64,000 nt of DNA from NCBI RefSeq assembly GCF_025837155.1, contig NZ_CP107549.1, positions 1,240,001-1,304,000 on the forward strand, written 5' to 3'. Made by a program: the position numbers and the translations under genes. The DNA comes from Pseudomonas sp. Z8(2022) (GTDB lineage: Bacteria; Pseudomonadota; Gammaproteobacteria; Pseudomonadales; Pseudomonadaceae). The notes beneath the pieces are model-generated. The model was not told where the DNA came from. It was given only the letters and a program-made list of their open reading frames with translations, and did not search any database. This document shows, piece after piece, positions 37,997 through 47,460 of this stretch. Every line of letters starts with the position of its first letter. Position 1 is the stretch's first letter.

Positions 37997-38890
37997 ATGA
38001 ACCTGTCGCTTTACCTGTTGACCGTACTGATCTGGGGCACGACCTGGATCGCCATCAAGCTGCAGATGGGCGAGGTGGCCGTCGCCGCCTCCATCGCCTA
38101 CCGTTTCGCCCTGGCTTCGCTGGTGCTGTTCGCCATGCTCTGGTTCAGCGGCCGTCTGCAGCCGCTGGACCGCCGTGGCCAGGGCATCTGTCTGGTGCAG
38201 GGGCTGTGCCTGTTCTGCCTCAACTTCCTGTGCTTCTACACCGCCAGCCAGTGGATCCCCAGTGGCCTGATCGCGGTGATCTTCTCCACCGCCACGCTGT
38301 GGAACGCGATCAATGCGCGGCTGTTCTTCAGGCAGCGCATCGCGCCCAACGTGCTGTTCGGTGGTGCGCTGGGGCTGGCCGGCCTTGGCCTGCTGTTCTG
38401 GCCGGAACTGGCCGGGCACGAGACCAGCCGCGAAAGCCTGCTGGGTATCGGCCTGGCGCTGTGCGGCACGCTGTTCTTTTCTGCGGGCAACATGCTCTCC
38501 AGCCTGCAGCAGAAGGCCGGGCTCAAACCGCTGACCACCAATGCCTGGGGCATGCTTTACGGCGCGCTGATGCTGGTGGGCATCTGCCTGGTCAGCGGCA
38601 CGCCGTTCACCTTCGAGTGGAGCGCACGCTATGTCGGCTCGCTGCTGTACCTGGCGATTCCCGGCTCGGTGATCGGCTTTACCGCCTACCTGACCCTGGT
38701 CGGACGCATGGGGCCGGAGCGCGCCGCCTACTGCACGGTGTTGTTCCCGGTGGTGGCGCTGAACATCTCGGTATTTCTCGAGGGGTACCGGTGGACGGTT
38801 CCGGCGTTACTCGGTCTGGGCCTGGTCATGCTGGGTAACGTGCTGGTGTTTCGCAAACCCAAGCCGGTGCTTACCGAGGCGCAGGCCTAG
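37997..38890 (+). CDS. EamA/DMT family transporter
   Basis: 297-residue inner-membrane protein with ten hydrophobic segments and two EamA repeats, starting MNLSLYLLTVLIWGTTWIAIK. Drug/metabolite transporters of this kind export amino acids or related metabolites; the substrate is not deducible. GGGAGA precedes the ATG. The upstream region carries a direct repeat shared with the AraC gene at 27-28 kb, suggesting that regulator controls it although the two are 10 kb apart. Confidence 0.9.
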   Translation: MNLSLYLLTVLIWGTTWIAIKLQMGEVAVAASIAYRFALASLVLFAMLWFSGRLQPLDRRGQGICLVQGLCLFCLNFLCFYTASQWIPSGLIAVIFSTATLWNAINARLFFRQRIAPNVLFGGALGLAGLGLLFWPELAGHETSRESLLGIGLALCGTLFFSAGNMLSSLQQKAGLKPLTTNAWGMLYGALMLVGICLVSGTPFTFEWSARYVGSLLYLAIPGSVIGFTAYLTLVGRMGPERAAYCTVLFPVVALNISVFLEGYRWTVPALLGLGLVMLGNVLVFRKPKPVLTEAQA

Positions 38891-38911
38891 GAGCGCCCGC
38901 GCGCCCTTCGA

Positions 38912-40873
38912 TCAACTCCTGCGAATCAGCGTGCGCAGCATGAAGCGGTTGGGATGGCTGGCGTCGGCCACATCGCGTGGCACCGGCAGTGGCTCGTTTT
39001 CCAGCCAGGCAGCGATCAATTCGCCCGATAGCGGAGCGGTGATCAGCCCGCGTGAGCCATGGCCGCTGTTGATGTACAGGCCGGGCAGCCAGGGGCAGGG
39101 TGTTTCCGGGATCTGCCGGGCGTCCCTGGCCAGTACGGCGTAGGCCTCGTTGAACGCCTGCTGCTCGGCCAGCGGGCCGACCAGCGGCAGGTAGTCCGGG
39201 CTGGTGCAGCGAAACGCCGCGCGACCTTGCAGTGTCGCCGGGTCGAGCGTCTGCGCATCCAGGCGTTCGGCCAGATCAAGGGAGATTTCCCGCAGCAGCT
39301 CCAGATTGCCTGCATGCTCGGCGACGCTGGGCGTCAGATCAGCGCTATGGAAGTCGAAGCTGGCGCCCAGCGTGTGTTCGCCGCCGCGCGGCGGGGCGAC
39401 GTAACCTTCGGCGCAGACCACGGTGCGCAGCGCGCTGCTGGCCGCACTGGCCGGCAGGCGGCTGATCTGCCCGCGGATGCGCTTCAGCGGCAGGTTCGCC
39501 TCCGCCAGCAGGCGGGAGATTTCTGCGGCGCAGGCCAGTACCAGTACCGGGGCCTCGGCCAGCGTTGCGTTCTCCCCGGCCACGCGCCAGCGGCCATCCT
39601 GACGGCTCAGGCTCAACGCCTCCTGATAGGGGCGCAGTTCGATCAGCGGATGCTGTACCAGTTGCCGGCACAGCGCCGGTGGATGCACCCAGCCGGCATC
39701 CGGGTAGAACAGGCCGCCGGCGGGCAGGCCGATACCGGCAAGCTGCTCGGCTTCGTCCTGGCTCAGCGCATGCAGCAGGTCGCTTGGGAAGGCCGCAGCC
39801 AGTTTGCTCTGACGCTCGGCTTCCTTGGCATCGAAGGCCAGTTGCAGCACGCCGCAGGCATCCCAGTCGATGCCGCGTTGCAGGCGCTCGAGCAGACGAC
39901 GGGTATGGCCGAAACCGGCGACGATCAGCCGCGACAGCGCGGTGCCGTGGGCCGACAGCTTGAGGTAGAGCACGCCCTGGGGGTTGCCCGATGCCTCGCG
40001 GGCGACATCGTCGTGGCGCTCCAGCAGGGTCACGCGCCAGCCGCGTGCGGCCAGGCTGGCGGCGGTGGCACAACCGGCCAGGCCGGCGCCGATCACCACG
40101 GCCTGGCGTTCGCCGGTAGGCAATGCGGGGCGGGCGAACCAGGGCACCGCACGCTGCATCTGCTGCGCCTGGAAAGGGCCGGCCAGCATCTCGCGCTTGT
40201 GGCCGAAGCCCTTGACCCGGACCATGGCGAAGCCCGCCGCGATCAGCCCGCGACGGACGAAACCGGCGCTGGTGAAGGTGGCCAGTGTGGCGCCGGGTGC
40301 CGACAGTCTTGCCAGTTCCGTGAACAGGGCGTCTGTCCACATTTCCGGGTTCTTCGACGGGGCGAAGCCGTCGAGGAACCAGGCATCGACCCTGGCGTCC
40401 AGTTGCGGCAGGCATTCGAGCACGTCGCCGACCATCAGCGTCAGCACAACACGCCCGCCGTCGAGCAACAGGCGCTGGAAGCCGGGATGGATGGCGCGGT
40501 ACTGCGCCAGCAGTTGCCCGGCGTAGGGCGCCAGTTCCGGCCACAGGGCCAGGGCGCGTTGCAGATCCGCCTGGGTCAGCGGGAATTTCTCCACGCTGAC
40601 GAAATGCAGCCGCGCATCCTGCGGGGCATGTTCGGCGAAGGCCTGCCAGGCACAGAGAAAGTTCAGCCCGGTGCCGAAGCCGGTTTCGCCGATGATCAGG
40701 CGTCCGCCAGCCGGCAGTGCCTGGCAGCGTTCGATGATGCGGTTGTGGGCAAGGAAGACGTGACGGGTCTCCTCCAGGCCGTTGGCGCGGGAGAAGTACA
40801 CATCGCCGTAGCTGCGCGACAGCGGCTGGCCGTGCTCGTCCCAGTCGAGCTGGGCGTTGTGAACGTCGGACAT
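38912..40873 (-). CDS. mnmC: bifunctional tRNA mnm5s2U biosynthesis enzyme
   Basis: 653-residue fusion that finishes the 5-methylaminomethyl-2-thiouridine at tRNA wobble position 34. The N-terminal MnmC2/MnmD methyltransferase (about residues 1-240) has the SAM motif GETGFGTGLNFL and the DAWFLDGFAPSKNPEMW block; the C-terminal MnmC1 oxidoreductase begins with the FAD motif VIGAGLAGCATAASLAARGW (about residue 255) and removes the carboxymethyl group. Both halves are intact. It is divergent from the polyphosphate:AMP phosphotransferase gene, the order I recall for PA3456/PA3455. Confidence 0.95.
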   Translation of the reverse strand: MSDVHNAQLDWDEHGQPLSRSYGDVYFSRANGLEETRHVFLAHNRIIERCQALPAGGRLIIGETGFGTGLNFLCAWQAFAEHAPQDARLHFVSVEKFPLTQADLQRALALWPELAPYAGQLLAQYRAIHPGFQRLLLDGGRVVLTLMVGDVLECLPQLDARVDAWFLDGFAPSKNPEMWTDALFTELARLSAPGATLATFTSAGFVRRGLIAAGFAMVRVKGFGHKREMLAGPFQAQQMQRAVPWFARPALPTGERQAVVIGAGLAGCATAASLAARGWRVTLLERHDDVAREASGNPQGVLYLKLSAHGTALSRLIVAGFGHTRRLLERLQRGIDWDACGVLQLAFDAKEAERQSKLAAAFPSDLLHALSQDEAEQLAGIGLPAGGLFYPDAGWVHPPALCRQLVQHPLIELRPYQEALSLSRQDGRWRVAGENATLAEAPVLVLACAAEISRLLAEANLPLKRIRGQISRLPASAASSALRTVVCAEGYVAPPRGGEHTLGASFDFHSADLTPSVAEHAGNLELLREISLDLAERLDAQTLDPATLQGRAAFRCTSPDYLPLVGPLAEQQAFNEAYAVLARDARQIPETPCPWLPGLYINSGHGSRGLITAPLSGELIAAWLENEPLPVPRDVADASHPNRFMLRTLIRRS

Positions 40874-41076
40874 GATGGGCCCCCGATAAAACAGGCGGCG
40901 ATTCTAGCAGGCCTTTGCAAACTGTCTGCGTTGGCAATCTCGGATCGTTTTCGCCTTGTCTTGCCTTCCTCGCCTGTGTGCTTTTCCCGGCGCAGGTCAA
41001 CCCGCAGCCAGTCGCCGTCAGGCAAAGTGGCGTTCCATCAATTAGTCTCTGATGACCATTGCAGGGAGGTCGTTGC

Positions 41077-42564
41077 ATGTTCGAATCCGCCGAGATCGGC
41101 CGCAGTATCGACAAGGCCACGTTCGAGGCCGAAGTACCGGCGTTGCGCGAAGCCTTGCTGGAGGCGCAGTACGAGCTCAAACAGCAGGCGCGCTTCCCGG
41201 TCATCGTGCTGATCAACGGCGTCGAGGGTGCCGGCAAGGGCGAGACGGTCAAGCTGCTCAACGAGTGGATGGACCCTCGGCTGATCCAGGTCAGCACCTT
41301 CGATATCCAGACCGATGAAGAGCTGGCGCGGCCACCGGCCTGGCGCTATTGGCGCCAACTGCCGCCCAAGGGACGCATGGGCATCTTCTTCGGCAACTGG
41401 TACAGCCAGATGCTGCAGGGCCGCGTGCACGGCAAGTTCAAGGATGCCGTGCTAGACCAGGCCATCGACGGCGCCGAGCGTCTGGAACGCATGCTCTGCG
41501 ATGAGGGTGCGCTGATCTTCAAGTTCTGGTTCCACCTGTCCAGGAAGCACATGAAGGCGCGCCTGGAAGCGCTCAGGGACGACCCGCTGCACAGCTGGCG
41601 CATCAGCCCACTGGACTGGCAGCAGTCGAAGACCTACGACAAGTTCGTGCGCTACGGCGAGCGCGTGCTGCGCCGCACCAGCCGCGACTATGCACCCTGG
41701 TACGTGGTCGAGGGTGTCGACCACTATTACCGCAGCCTCACCGTCGGGCGCATCCTGCTCGAAGGTTTGCAGGCAGCATTGGCCAACCCGCAGCGCAGCC
41801 AGATTCAGCCGCACGCGGCGCCGCTGGCGTCCAGCCTGGAAAACCGCGGCCTGCTGGCCAGCCTGGATATGACCCAGGCCCTGGGCAAGGACGACTACAA
41901 GGAACAACTGGCCGCCGAGCAGGCGCGTTTGTCCGGCCTGATGCGCGACAAGCGCATGCGCAAGCACGCATTGATTGCCGTGTTCGAAGGCAACGACGCC
42001 GCTGGCAAGGGCGGCGCCATCCGCCGCGTGACCGGTGCGCTCGACCCGCGCCAGTACCGCATCGTGCCGGTGGCGGCGCCGACCGAGGAAGAACGCGCAC
42101 AGCCCTATCTCTGGCGCTTCTGGCGGCATATCCCGGCGCGTGGACATTTCACCATCTTCGACCGCAGCTGGTACGGCCGCGTGCTGGTGGAGCGGGTCGA
42201 GAGCTTCTGCAGTCAGGCCGACTGGCTGCGCGCCTACGGCGAGATCAACGATTTCGAGGAACAACTGACCAACGCCGGGGTGATTCTGCTGAAGTTCTGG
42301 CTGGCCATCGACCAGAAAACCCAGCTGAAGCGTTTCAAGGAACGCGAGCAGATCCCGTTCAAGCGCTTCAAGATCACCGAGGAGGACTGGCGCAACCGCG
42401 ACAAGTGGGACGACTACGCCGATGCGGTGGGCGACATGGTCGACCGCACCAGCACCGAGATCGCGCCCTGGACGCTGGTAGAGGCCAATGACAAGCGCTT
42501 CGCCCGGGTCAAGGTGCTGCGCACCATCAATGACGCCATCGAGGCGGCGTTCGCCAGGGATTGA
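41077..42564 (+). CDS. pap: polyphosphate:AMP phosphotransferase (tandem PPK2)
   Basis: 495-residue enzyme with two PPK2 domains, phosphorylating AMP to ADP with polyphosphate. Each half has its own P-loop: GVEGAGKGETVKLLNEWMDPR near residue 50 and GNDAAGKGGAIRRVTGALDPR near residue 305. Lid-module residues follow in both (RPPAWRYWRQLPPKGRMGIFFGNWY; QPYLWRFWRHIPARGHFTIFDRSWY). In P. aeruginosa and Acinetobacter proteins of this type only the C-terminal half is catalytically complete. GGGAGG lies eight bases before the ATG. Confidence 0.94.
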   Translation: MFESAEIGRSIDKATFEAEVPALREALLEAQYELKQQARFPVIVLINGVEGAGKGETVKLLNEWMDPRLIQVSTFDIQTDEELARPPAWRYWRQLPPKGRMGIFFGNWYSQMLQGRVHGKFKDAVLDQAIDGAERLERMLCDEGALIFKFWFHLSRKHMKARLEALRDDPLHSWRISPLDWQQSKTYDKFVRYGERVLRRTSRDYAPWYVVEGVDHYYRSLTVGRILLEGLQAALANPQRSQIQPHAAPLASSLENRGLLASLDMTQALGKDDYKEQLAAEQARLSGLMRDKRMRKHALIAVFEGNDAAGKGGAIRRVTGALDPRQYRIVPVAAPTEEERAQPYLWRFWRHIPARGHFTIFDRSWYGRVLVERVESFCSQADWLRAYGEINDFEEQLTNAGVILLKFWLAIDQKTQLKRFKEREQIPFKRFKITEEDWRNRDKWDDYADAVGDMVDRTSTEIAPWTLVEANDKRFARVKVLRTINDAIEAAFARD

Positions 42565-42630
42565 AGCTTGTCGCGGCTAAAGCGCATGCCGTTCAGCCGC
42601 TCTCACAGGTTACAACGGGGTCTGCTTTGA

Positions 42631-42693
42631 TCGCGGCTGAAGCCGCTCCTACGGAAGATGTCTATTCGTCTGTAGGAGCGGCTTCAGCCGCGA
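42631..42693. repeat. paired REP elements (inverted)
   Basis: Two copies of a 22-base REP unit, perfectly inverted (42631-42652 and 42672-42693; core GCGGCTGAAGCCGC), separated by 19 bases. Each unit is itself palindromic. A shortened copy (TCGCGGCTAAAGC) lies at about 42569-42581. Located between the phosphotransferase and thiolase genes; typical Pseudomonas REP doublet that can end transcripts or stabilise 3' ends. Confidence 0.85.
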
Positions 42694-42840
42694 TACTTTT
42701 GTGTCGATCCCAAAGCTGCGGATTGCATCCGGGCTACGTCCTGCATCGAGCTGTATACGCCACATCAATGATGGTCGCGCCCCGTGATCGACTGGATTTA
42801 TCTTCACGCCATTCGCCATCCAATAACAACGAGGTGCGTC

Positions 42841-44028
42841 ATGCGTGAAGTGGTGATCGTCGATAGCGTCCGGACTGGCCTGGCCAAGTCCTTCCGCGGC
42901 AAGTTCAATCTGACCCGGCCGGACGACATGGCCGCTCACTGCGTCGATGCGCTGCTGGTGCGCAACGGCATCGACCCGCAGCTGGTCGACGACTGCATCG
43001 TCGGCGCCGGCTCCAACGAAGGCGCGCAGGGCATGAACATCGGCCGCAATGTGGCCGTACTCTCGCGTCTGGGCAATCCGGTGGCGGGTATGACCCTCAA
43101 CCGTTTCTGCTCCTCGGGCCTGCAGGCCATCGCCATCGCCGCGAACCAGGTGGCATCCGGTTGCAGTGACATCATCGTCGCCGGCGGGGTCGAGTCCATC
43201 ACCATGACCCTGAAAAGCATGAACATGGACAACCTGTTCAACCCGCTGCTGCAGCAGGACAATCCCGGCATCTACTACCCCATGGGCAAGACCGCCGAGA
43301 TCGTCGCCAACCGCTACGGCATCACCCGTGAAGCCCAAGACGCCTATGCCCTGCAGAGTCAGCAACGCACCGCCCGAGCCCAGGCCGAAGGCCTGTTCGC
43401 CGACGAAATCGTGCCGATGACGGTGAAGTATCAGGTGGAAGACAAGGCCACCGGCGAGAAGAAGATCCTCGACGGCGTGGTCGAGGCAGATGACTGCAAC
43501 CGTCCGGACACCACCCTGGAATCCCTGGCCAAGCTGCAACCGGCGTTCGATCCGGCGGGCAGCGTGACGGCCGGTAATGCCTCGCAGCTGTCCGACGGTG
43601 CCTCCATGACCCTGGTGATGAGCCTGGAAAAGGCGCTGGAGCTGGGTCTGACGCCCAAAGCTTACTTCCGTGGCTTCACCGTGGCCGGCTGCGAGCCGGA
43701 CGAAATGGGCATCGGCCCGGTGTTCTCGGTGCCCAGGCTGCTCAAGGCCAAGGGCCTGAACGTGGCCGACATCGACCTGTGGGAACTCAACGAAGCCTTC
43801 GCCTCGCAGTGCCTGTACTGCCGCGACCGGCTGGAGATCGACAACGACAAGTACAACGTCAATGGCGGCTCCATTTCCATCGGCCACCCGTTCGGCATGA
43901 CCGGCTCGCGTCAGGTCGGTCACCTGGTGCGCGAGCTGCAGCGCCGCGAGCTGCGCTACGGCATCGTCACCATGTGCGTCGGTGGTGGTATGGGCGCATC
44001 TGGCCTGTTCGAGGCCTATCGCGGCTAA
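42841..44028 (+). CDS. thiolase (acetyl-CoA C-acyltransferase)
   Basis: 395-residue thiolase. The acyl-accepting cysteine is Cys90 in NRFCSSGLQAIA, the second catalytic residues are His in GGSISIGHPFGMTGSR and Cys in VTMCVGGGMGASG. It cleaves 3-ketoacyl-CoA or condenses acetyl-CoA; the clade is the longer-chain acyltransferase type, by pattern only. GAGG precedes the ATG. It is not followed by beta-oxidation partners but by an unrelated exporter gene. Confidence 0.92.
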   Translation: MREVVIVDSVRTGLAKSFRGKFNLTRPDDMAAHCVDALLVRNGIDPQLVDDCIVGAGSNEGAQGMNIGRNVAVLSRLGNPVAGMTLNRFCSSGLQAIAIAANQVASGCSDIIVAGGVESITMTLKSMNMDNLFNPLLQQDNPGIYYPMGKTAEIVANRYGITREAQDAYALQSQQRTARAQAEGLFADEIVPMTVKYQVEDKATGEKKILDGVVEADDCNRPDTTLESLAKLQPAFDPAGSVTAGNASQLSDGASMTLVMSLEKALELGLTPKAYFRGFTVAGCEPDEMGIGPVFSVPRLLKAKGLNVADIDLWELNEAFASQCLYCRDRLEIDNDKYNVNGGSISIGHPFGMTGSRQVGHLVRELQRRELRYGIVTMCVGGGMGASGLFEAYRG

Positions 44029-44153
44029 ACGATTTCAGGAGCGCTGTGCGTACGGGCGGTTATCCAGTGGCTGGCCGTGCGCACGGCGCAACCTGGGGTT
44101 TGTACCCAGCGCTGTTTATACTCGCGCTCTGCCTTTGACCGGAGCGCCTGCCG

Positions 44154-44774
44154 ATGCCCTTTGCCGAAAACCTGATCGCTTTCACCCTGGCGGCCACGCT
44201 GCTGACCCTGACACCGGGAATCGACACTGCGCTGGTGTTGCGCACCGCGGCGGTAGAGGGCCGGCAGCAGGCGTTTCGCGCGGCGCTGGGCATCAATGCC
44301 GGTTGCCTGATCTGGGGCGCTGCCGTGGCCTTCGGCCTGGGCGCGCTGCTGGCGGTTTCCGAGTTCGGCTACAACCTGCTCAAGTACTGCGGCGCGGCCT
44401 ATCTGGCCTGGCTCGGGCTGAACATGCTGCTGCGCCCGCGTACCTCGCTGGCGCCGCAACAGGCCAGCGGCGCACCTGGCGCCAACTGGTTTCTGCGCGG
44501 CCTGCTGGGCAACGTGCTCAATCCCAAGGTGGGGATCTTCTACCTGTCCTTTCTGCCGCAGTTCATTCCGCAAGGGCAGCCGCTGATTGCCTGGACCTTC
44601 GGCCTGGTGGGCATTCACGTGGCGCTCAGCCTGGTCTGGGCGCTGCTGCTGATCGGCGCCACCCGGCCGCTCGGCCACTGGTTGCGGCGTGAGGCGGTGA
44701 TCAGGTGGATGGATCGCAGCACCGGGCTGATCTTCATGCTGTTCGCCGCGCGCCTGGCGTTCAGTCGGCGCTGA
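44154..44774 (+). CDS. LysE family translocator
   Basis: 206-residue inner-membrane exporter of the LysE/RhtB family with about six hydrophobic segments. The diagnostic motif is LTPGIDTALVLRTAAVEGRQ near residues 19-38 (GPG-like loop as PGIDT) and YLAWLGLNMLL, then GLLGNVLNPKVGIFYLSFLPQF. It exports amino acids or derivatives; substrate unknown. Two LysR genes follow downstream on the same strand. Confidence 0.9.
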   Translation: MPFAENLIAFTLAATLLTLTPGIDTALVLRTAAVEGRQQAFRAALGINAGCLIWGAAVAFGLGALLAVSEFGYNLLKYCGAAYLAWLGLNMLLRPRTSLAPQQASGAPGANWFLRGLLGNVLNPKVGIFYLSFLPQFIPQGQPLIAWTFGLVGIHVALSLVWALLLIGATRPLGHWLRREAVIRWMDRSTGLIFMLFAARLAFSRR

Positions 44775-44837
44775 TTCCGGACCTGACCTCATCATGAGGT
44801 ACGCTGCGTCGGTGCAACAGATAGCCAGGCGGTGACG

Positions 44838-45761
44838 ATGGATAGGTTTCAGGAAATGAAGGTGCTGCTGGCCGTGACCGAAGCCGAGAGCTTCGCCGGC
44901 GGCGCCAAGCTGCTGGGCATTTCACCCCCAAGTGTGACCCGCGCCGTCGCCGCGCTGGAGGCGCGTCTCGGTACCCTGCTGCTGGCGCGCAGCACCCGCA
45001 GCCTGCGCCTGACCGAAGCCGGCCAGCGCTATGTCGAAGACTGCCGACGCATTCTGCTGGAGCTGGAGGAGGCAGAGGAACTGGCCGCCGGTGGCAGCGT
45101 GCGGCCGCGTGGGCGGCTGACCGTGACGGCGCCGGTGATGTTCGGTGAACTGTTCCTGATCCCGCGCATCGCCCAGTACCTGGATACCTACCCGGACGTG
45201 GAAATCAACGCGCTGCTGGTCGATCGCGTGGTGAACATGATGGAGGAGGGTATCGACGTGGCCGTGCGTATCGGCTCGCTGCCCGAGGGGGATCATCCTG
45301 CGTTGCAGGTCGGGCAGATTCGCCCGGTGGTCTGTGCCGCGCCTTCCTTCCTCGAGCGGACCGGGCGCCCGCAGCATCCGGATGAGTTGCGCGATGCGCC
45401 CATCGTCATGTCCAGCGCCAGCGGTCTGCTGACGCATTGGAACTTCGTTGGCGCCGATGGCGGATTCGGCTTCACTCCTGCGCCACGCTTTACCGTCAGT
45501 TCCAACCAGGCGGCAATCGGCGCCGCGCGCCTGGGCTGGGGCTACACCCGGGTGCTGTCCTACCAGGTTGCCGATGCGGTTGCCCGTGGCGAAATCGAGC
45601 TGGTACTCGAGGCCTTCGAACCACCGGCCTTGCCGGTGCACATCATTCATCAGGGAGGGCGGCAGGTCTCGGCCAAGGTGCGCACCTTCGTCGACTTCTG
45701 CGCCGCCAGTTTTCTGGCCGATCCGGCCCTGCGCGCGGCTGGCGCCTCCTCTTCCGCATGA
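44838..45761 (+). CDS. LysR family transcriptional regulator (first of a tandem pair)
   Basis: 307-residue LysR regulator: helix-turn-helix in residues about 5-62 (FAGGAKLLGISPPSVTRAVAALEARLGTLLLARSTR), then an effector domain with VRIGSLPEGDHPALQVGQIRPVVCAAPSF. The ATG is preferred over a GTG two codons upstream. Its stop overlaps the next LysR start in ATGA, so both regulators are co-translated, an unusual arrangement. Likely targets are the LysE, GST or PNPOx-fusion genes around them. Confidence 0.9.
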   Translation: MDRFQEMKVLLAVTEAESFAGGAKLLGISPPSVTRAVAALEARLGTLLLARSTRSLRLTEAGQRYVEDCRRILLELEEAEELAAGGSVRPRGRLTVTAPVMFGELFLIPRIAQYLDTYPDVEINALLVDRVVNMMEEGIDVAVRIGSLPEGDHPALQVGQIRPVVCAAPSFLERTGRPQHPDELRDAPIVMSSASGLLTHWNFVGADGGFGFTPAPRFTVSSNQAAIGAARLGWGYTRVLSYQVADAVARGEIELVLEAFEPPALPVHIIHQGGRQVSAKVRTFVDFCAASFLADPALRAAGASSSA

Positions 45762-46651
45762 GCCAGCACCGCGAAATGCAGATATTCCTCGCCGTGGCGC
45801 AGGCGGGCAGCCTGGCCGCGGCGGCCAGAGCGCTGCAGCTGTCGCAGGCCACGGTGATGCGTAGCGTGGCTGCGTTGGAAAGCCGCCTGGACAGTACCCT
45901 GCTGCTGCGCGGACCACGTGGCGTCAGTCTGAGCCCGGCAGGTGCGGCTTTTGCCGACAGCTGCCAGCGCATACTGCAACGACTGGACGAGGCCGAGCAG
46001 TCGGTAACCGGGTTGCATGCCAACCCTGCCGGGCAACTGACCCTGGCCCTGCCGCTGTTGATGGCGCACCAGGTGCTGACGCCCATCGCCGTGGATTACC
46101 TGGCGGCATTTCCCGAGGTGAGCCTGGCTAGCCTGGCCCGCGAAGAGCTGCCGCGGCTGCTGGAAGAGGGCATCGACCTGGCTGTGGTAGTCGGGCACCT
46201 GCCCAGTTCGTCCGGTTTTGCCGTGCCTCTGGGGCAGGTGCGCCCGCTGATCTGTGCCGCGCCTGCCTATCTGCAGCATTGGGGCAGGCCCGCCAATCCG
46301 CAGGCCCTGGCGGAACATCGCACCATCGCCACCTCGTCGACCGGCCACGTGGGTGAGTGGCGCTTTGCCCAGGAAGCGGTGAAGGTCGTGCCACGGTTGA
46401 CCTGCAGCACACCGCAGGGCTCCATTCGTGCGGCACTCGCCGGTTTTGGGTTGACGCGCTGTCTGAGTTACGAAGCCCATCATGAGCTGCAGTCAGGGCA
46501 GCTGCTGGCCGTACTCGAGGATTTCGCCGCGCCGCCCGTGCCGGTGCATCTGTATTACCGCGAAGGACGTCGTGCTGCCGCGCGGGTGCGCAGCTTCCTC
46601 GATTTCGCCGTGCCGCGTCTGCGCGCTCATCCGGCATTCAGGGTTGGGTAA
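45758..46651 (+). CDS. LysR family transcriptional regulator (second of a tandem pair)
   Basis: 297-residue LysR regulator with the same domain plan and visibly the same ancestry as the preceding one: REMQIFLAVAQAGSLAAAARALQLSQATVMRSVAALE versus QEMKVLLAVTEAESFAGGAKLLGIS, and similar ends (PVHLYYREGRRAAARVRSFLDF versus PVHIIHQGGRQVSAKVRTFVDF). The start lies inside the upstream stop (ATGA). A highly structured 130-base leader separates it from the GST gene. Confidence 0.9.
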   Translation: MSQHREMQIFLAVAQAGSLAAAARALQLSQATVMRSVAALESRLDSTLLLRGPRGVSLSPAGAAFADSCQRILQRLDEAEQSVTGLHANPAGQLTLALPLLMAHQVLTPIAVDYLAAFPEVSLASLAREELPRLLEEGIDLAVVVGHLPSSSGFAVPLGQVRPLICAAPAYLQHWGRPANPQALAEHRTIATSSTGHVGEWRFAQEAVKVVPRLTCSTPQGSIRAALAGFGLTRCLSYEAHHELQSGQLLAVLEDFAAPPVPVHLYYREGRRAAARVRSFLDFAVPRLRAHPAFRVG

Positions 46652-46703
46652 TTGCGGAAAGTGAAATAGTGGATTGTCTTGAGTGGTGATTCTTATCCGA
46701 TGT

Positions 46704-46762
46704 GGGCGGGGCGAACATGGCTCCACCGTCGCGAAGGCATCTCGCCTCGCGGTGACCCGCCC
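46704..46762 (+). promoter_or_regulatory. structured leader before the GST gene
   Basis: An outer stem GGGCGGG / CCCGCCC (46704-46710 with 46756-46762) encloses an inner imperfect hairpin (about 46724-46754, CACCG..CGCGA / TCGCGGTG). It ends 20 bases before the GST start codon. Confidence 0.35.
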
Positions 46763-46782
46763 ATTCTCGAAGGAAGATCGCC

Positions 46783-47409
46783 ATGTCCCGCCCCGCCATC
46801 CTGCTGTACAACTTTCCCCGTTCCGGTCACGCCCACCGTGCCGAGCTGATGCTCTCGCTGCTGCAGTTGCCCACCGAGATGGTCTTCGTCGATCTGGCCA
46901 AGGGGGAGCACAAGACGCCTGAATTTCTGGCCCTCAACTCCTTCGGCCAGGTACCGGTAATCGATGACGGCGGCACTATCGTCAGCGATTCCAACGCCAT
47001 CCTGGTTTACCTGGCCAAGCGTTATGGCAACGCAGACTGGCTGCCCGAGGAACCGGCCGCTGCAGCCCGGGTACAGCGCTGGCTGTCGGCGGCAGCAGGG
47101 CCCCTGGCGTTCGGTGCCTGTGCCGCACGACTGGTGACGGTGTTCGGTTACACCTTCAACACCGAAGAAGTGATCAACCGTGCTCACGGTCTGTTCACCG
47201 TGATGGAAGGTGAGTTGAGCGAAACGCCGTTTCTCACGGGTGACAAGCCGAGCATCGCCGACATCGCCAACTACTCGTACGTTGCCCATGCCCCGGAAGG
47301 CAACGTCTCGCTGGAGGCCTACCCGAATATCCGCGCCTGGCTGGCACGCATCGAGGCACTGCCGGGTTTCGTGCCCATGCCACGTACTGCCGCCGGTCTG
47401 CAGGCCTGA
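46783..47409 (+). CDS. glutathione S-transferase family protein
   Basis: 208-residue GST. The thioredoxin-fold N-domain starts [21 protein letters not shown] with the glutathione-binding segment [30 protein letters not shown], and the helical C-domain contains [19 protein letters not shown], the conserved N-capping and Asp. GSTs conjugate or reduce electrophiles. Only 51 bases separate it from the PNPOx/ferredoxin reductase fusion, so the two form an operon. Confidence 0.92.
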   Translation: MSRPAILLYNFPRSGHAHRAELMLSLLQLPTEMVFVDLAKGEHKTPEFLALNSFGQVPVIDDGGTIVSDSNAILVYLAKRYGNADWLPEEPAAAARVQRWLSAAAGPLAFGACAARLVTVFGYTFNTEEVINRAHGLFTVMEGELSETPFLTGDKPSIADIANYSYVAHAPEGNVSLEAYPNIRAWLARIEALPGFVPMPRTAAGLQA

Positions 47410-47460
47410 TACACCGTCGCTGCCGGGTTAACCGGCAGCACCTCTGAAGGAGGGCGCAGC

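Noticed and set aside
44922..45917. Long reverse frame across the LysR pair
   Set aside because: Shadow of two clear LysR genes on the other strand.
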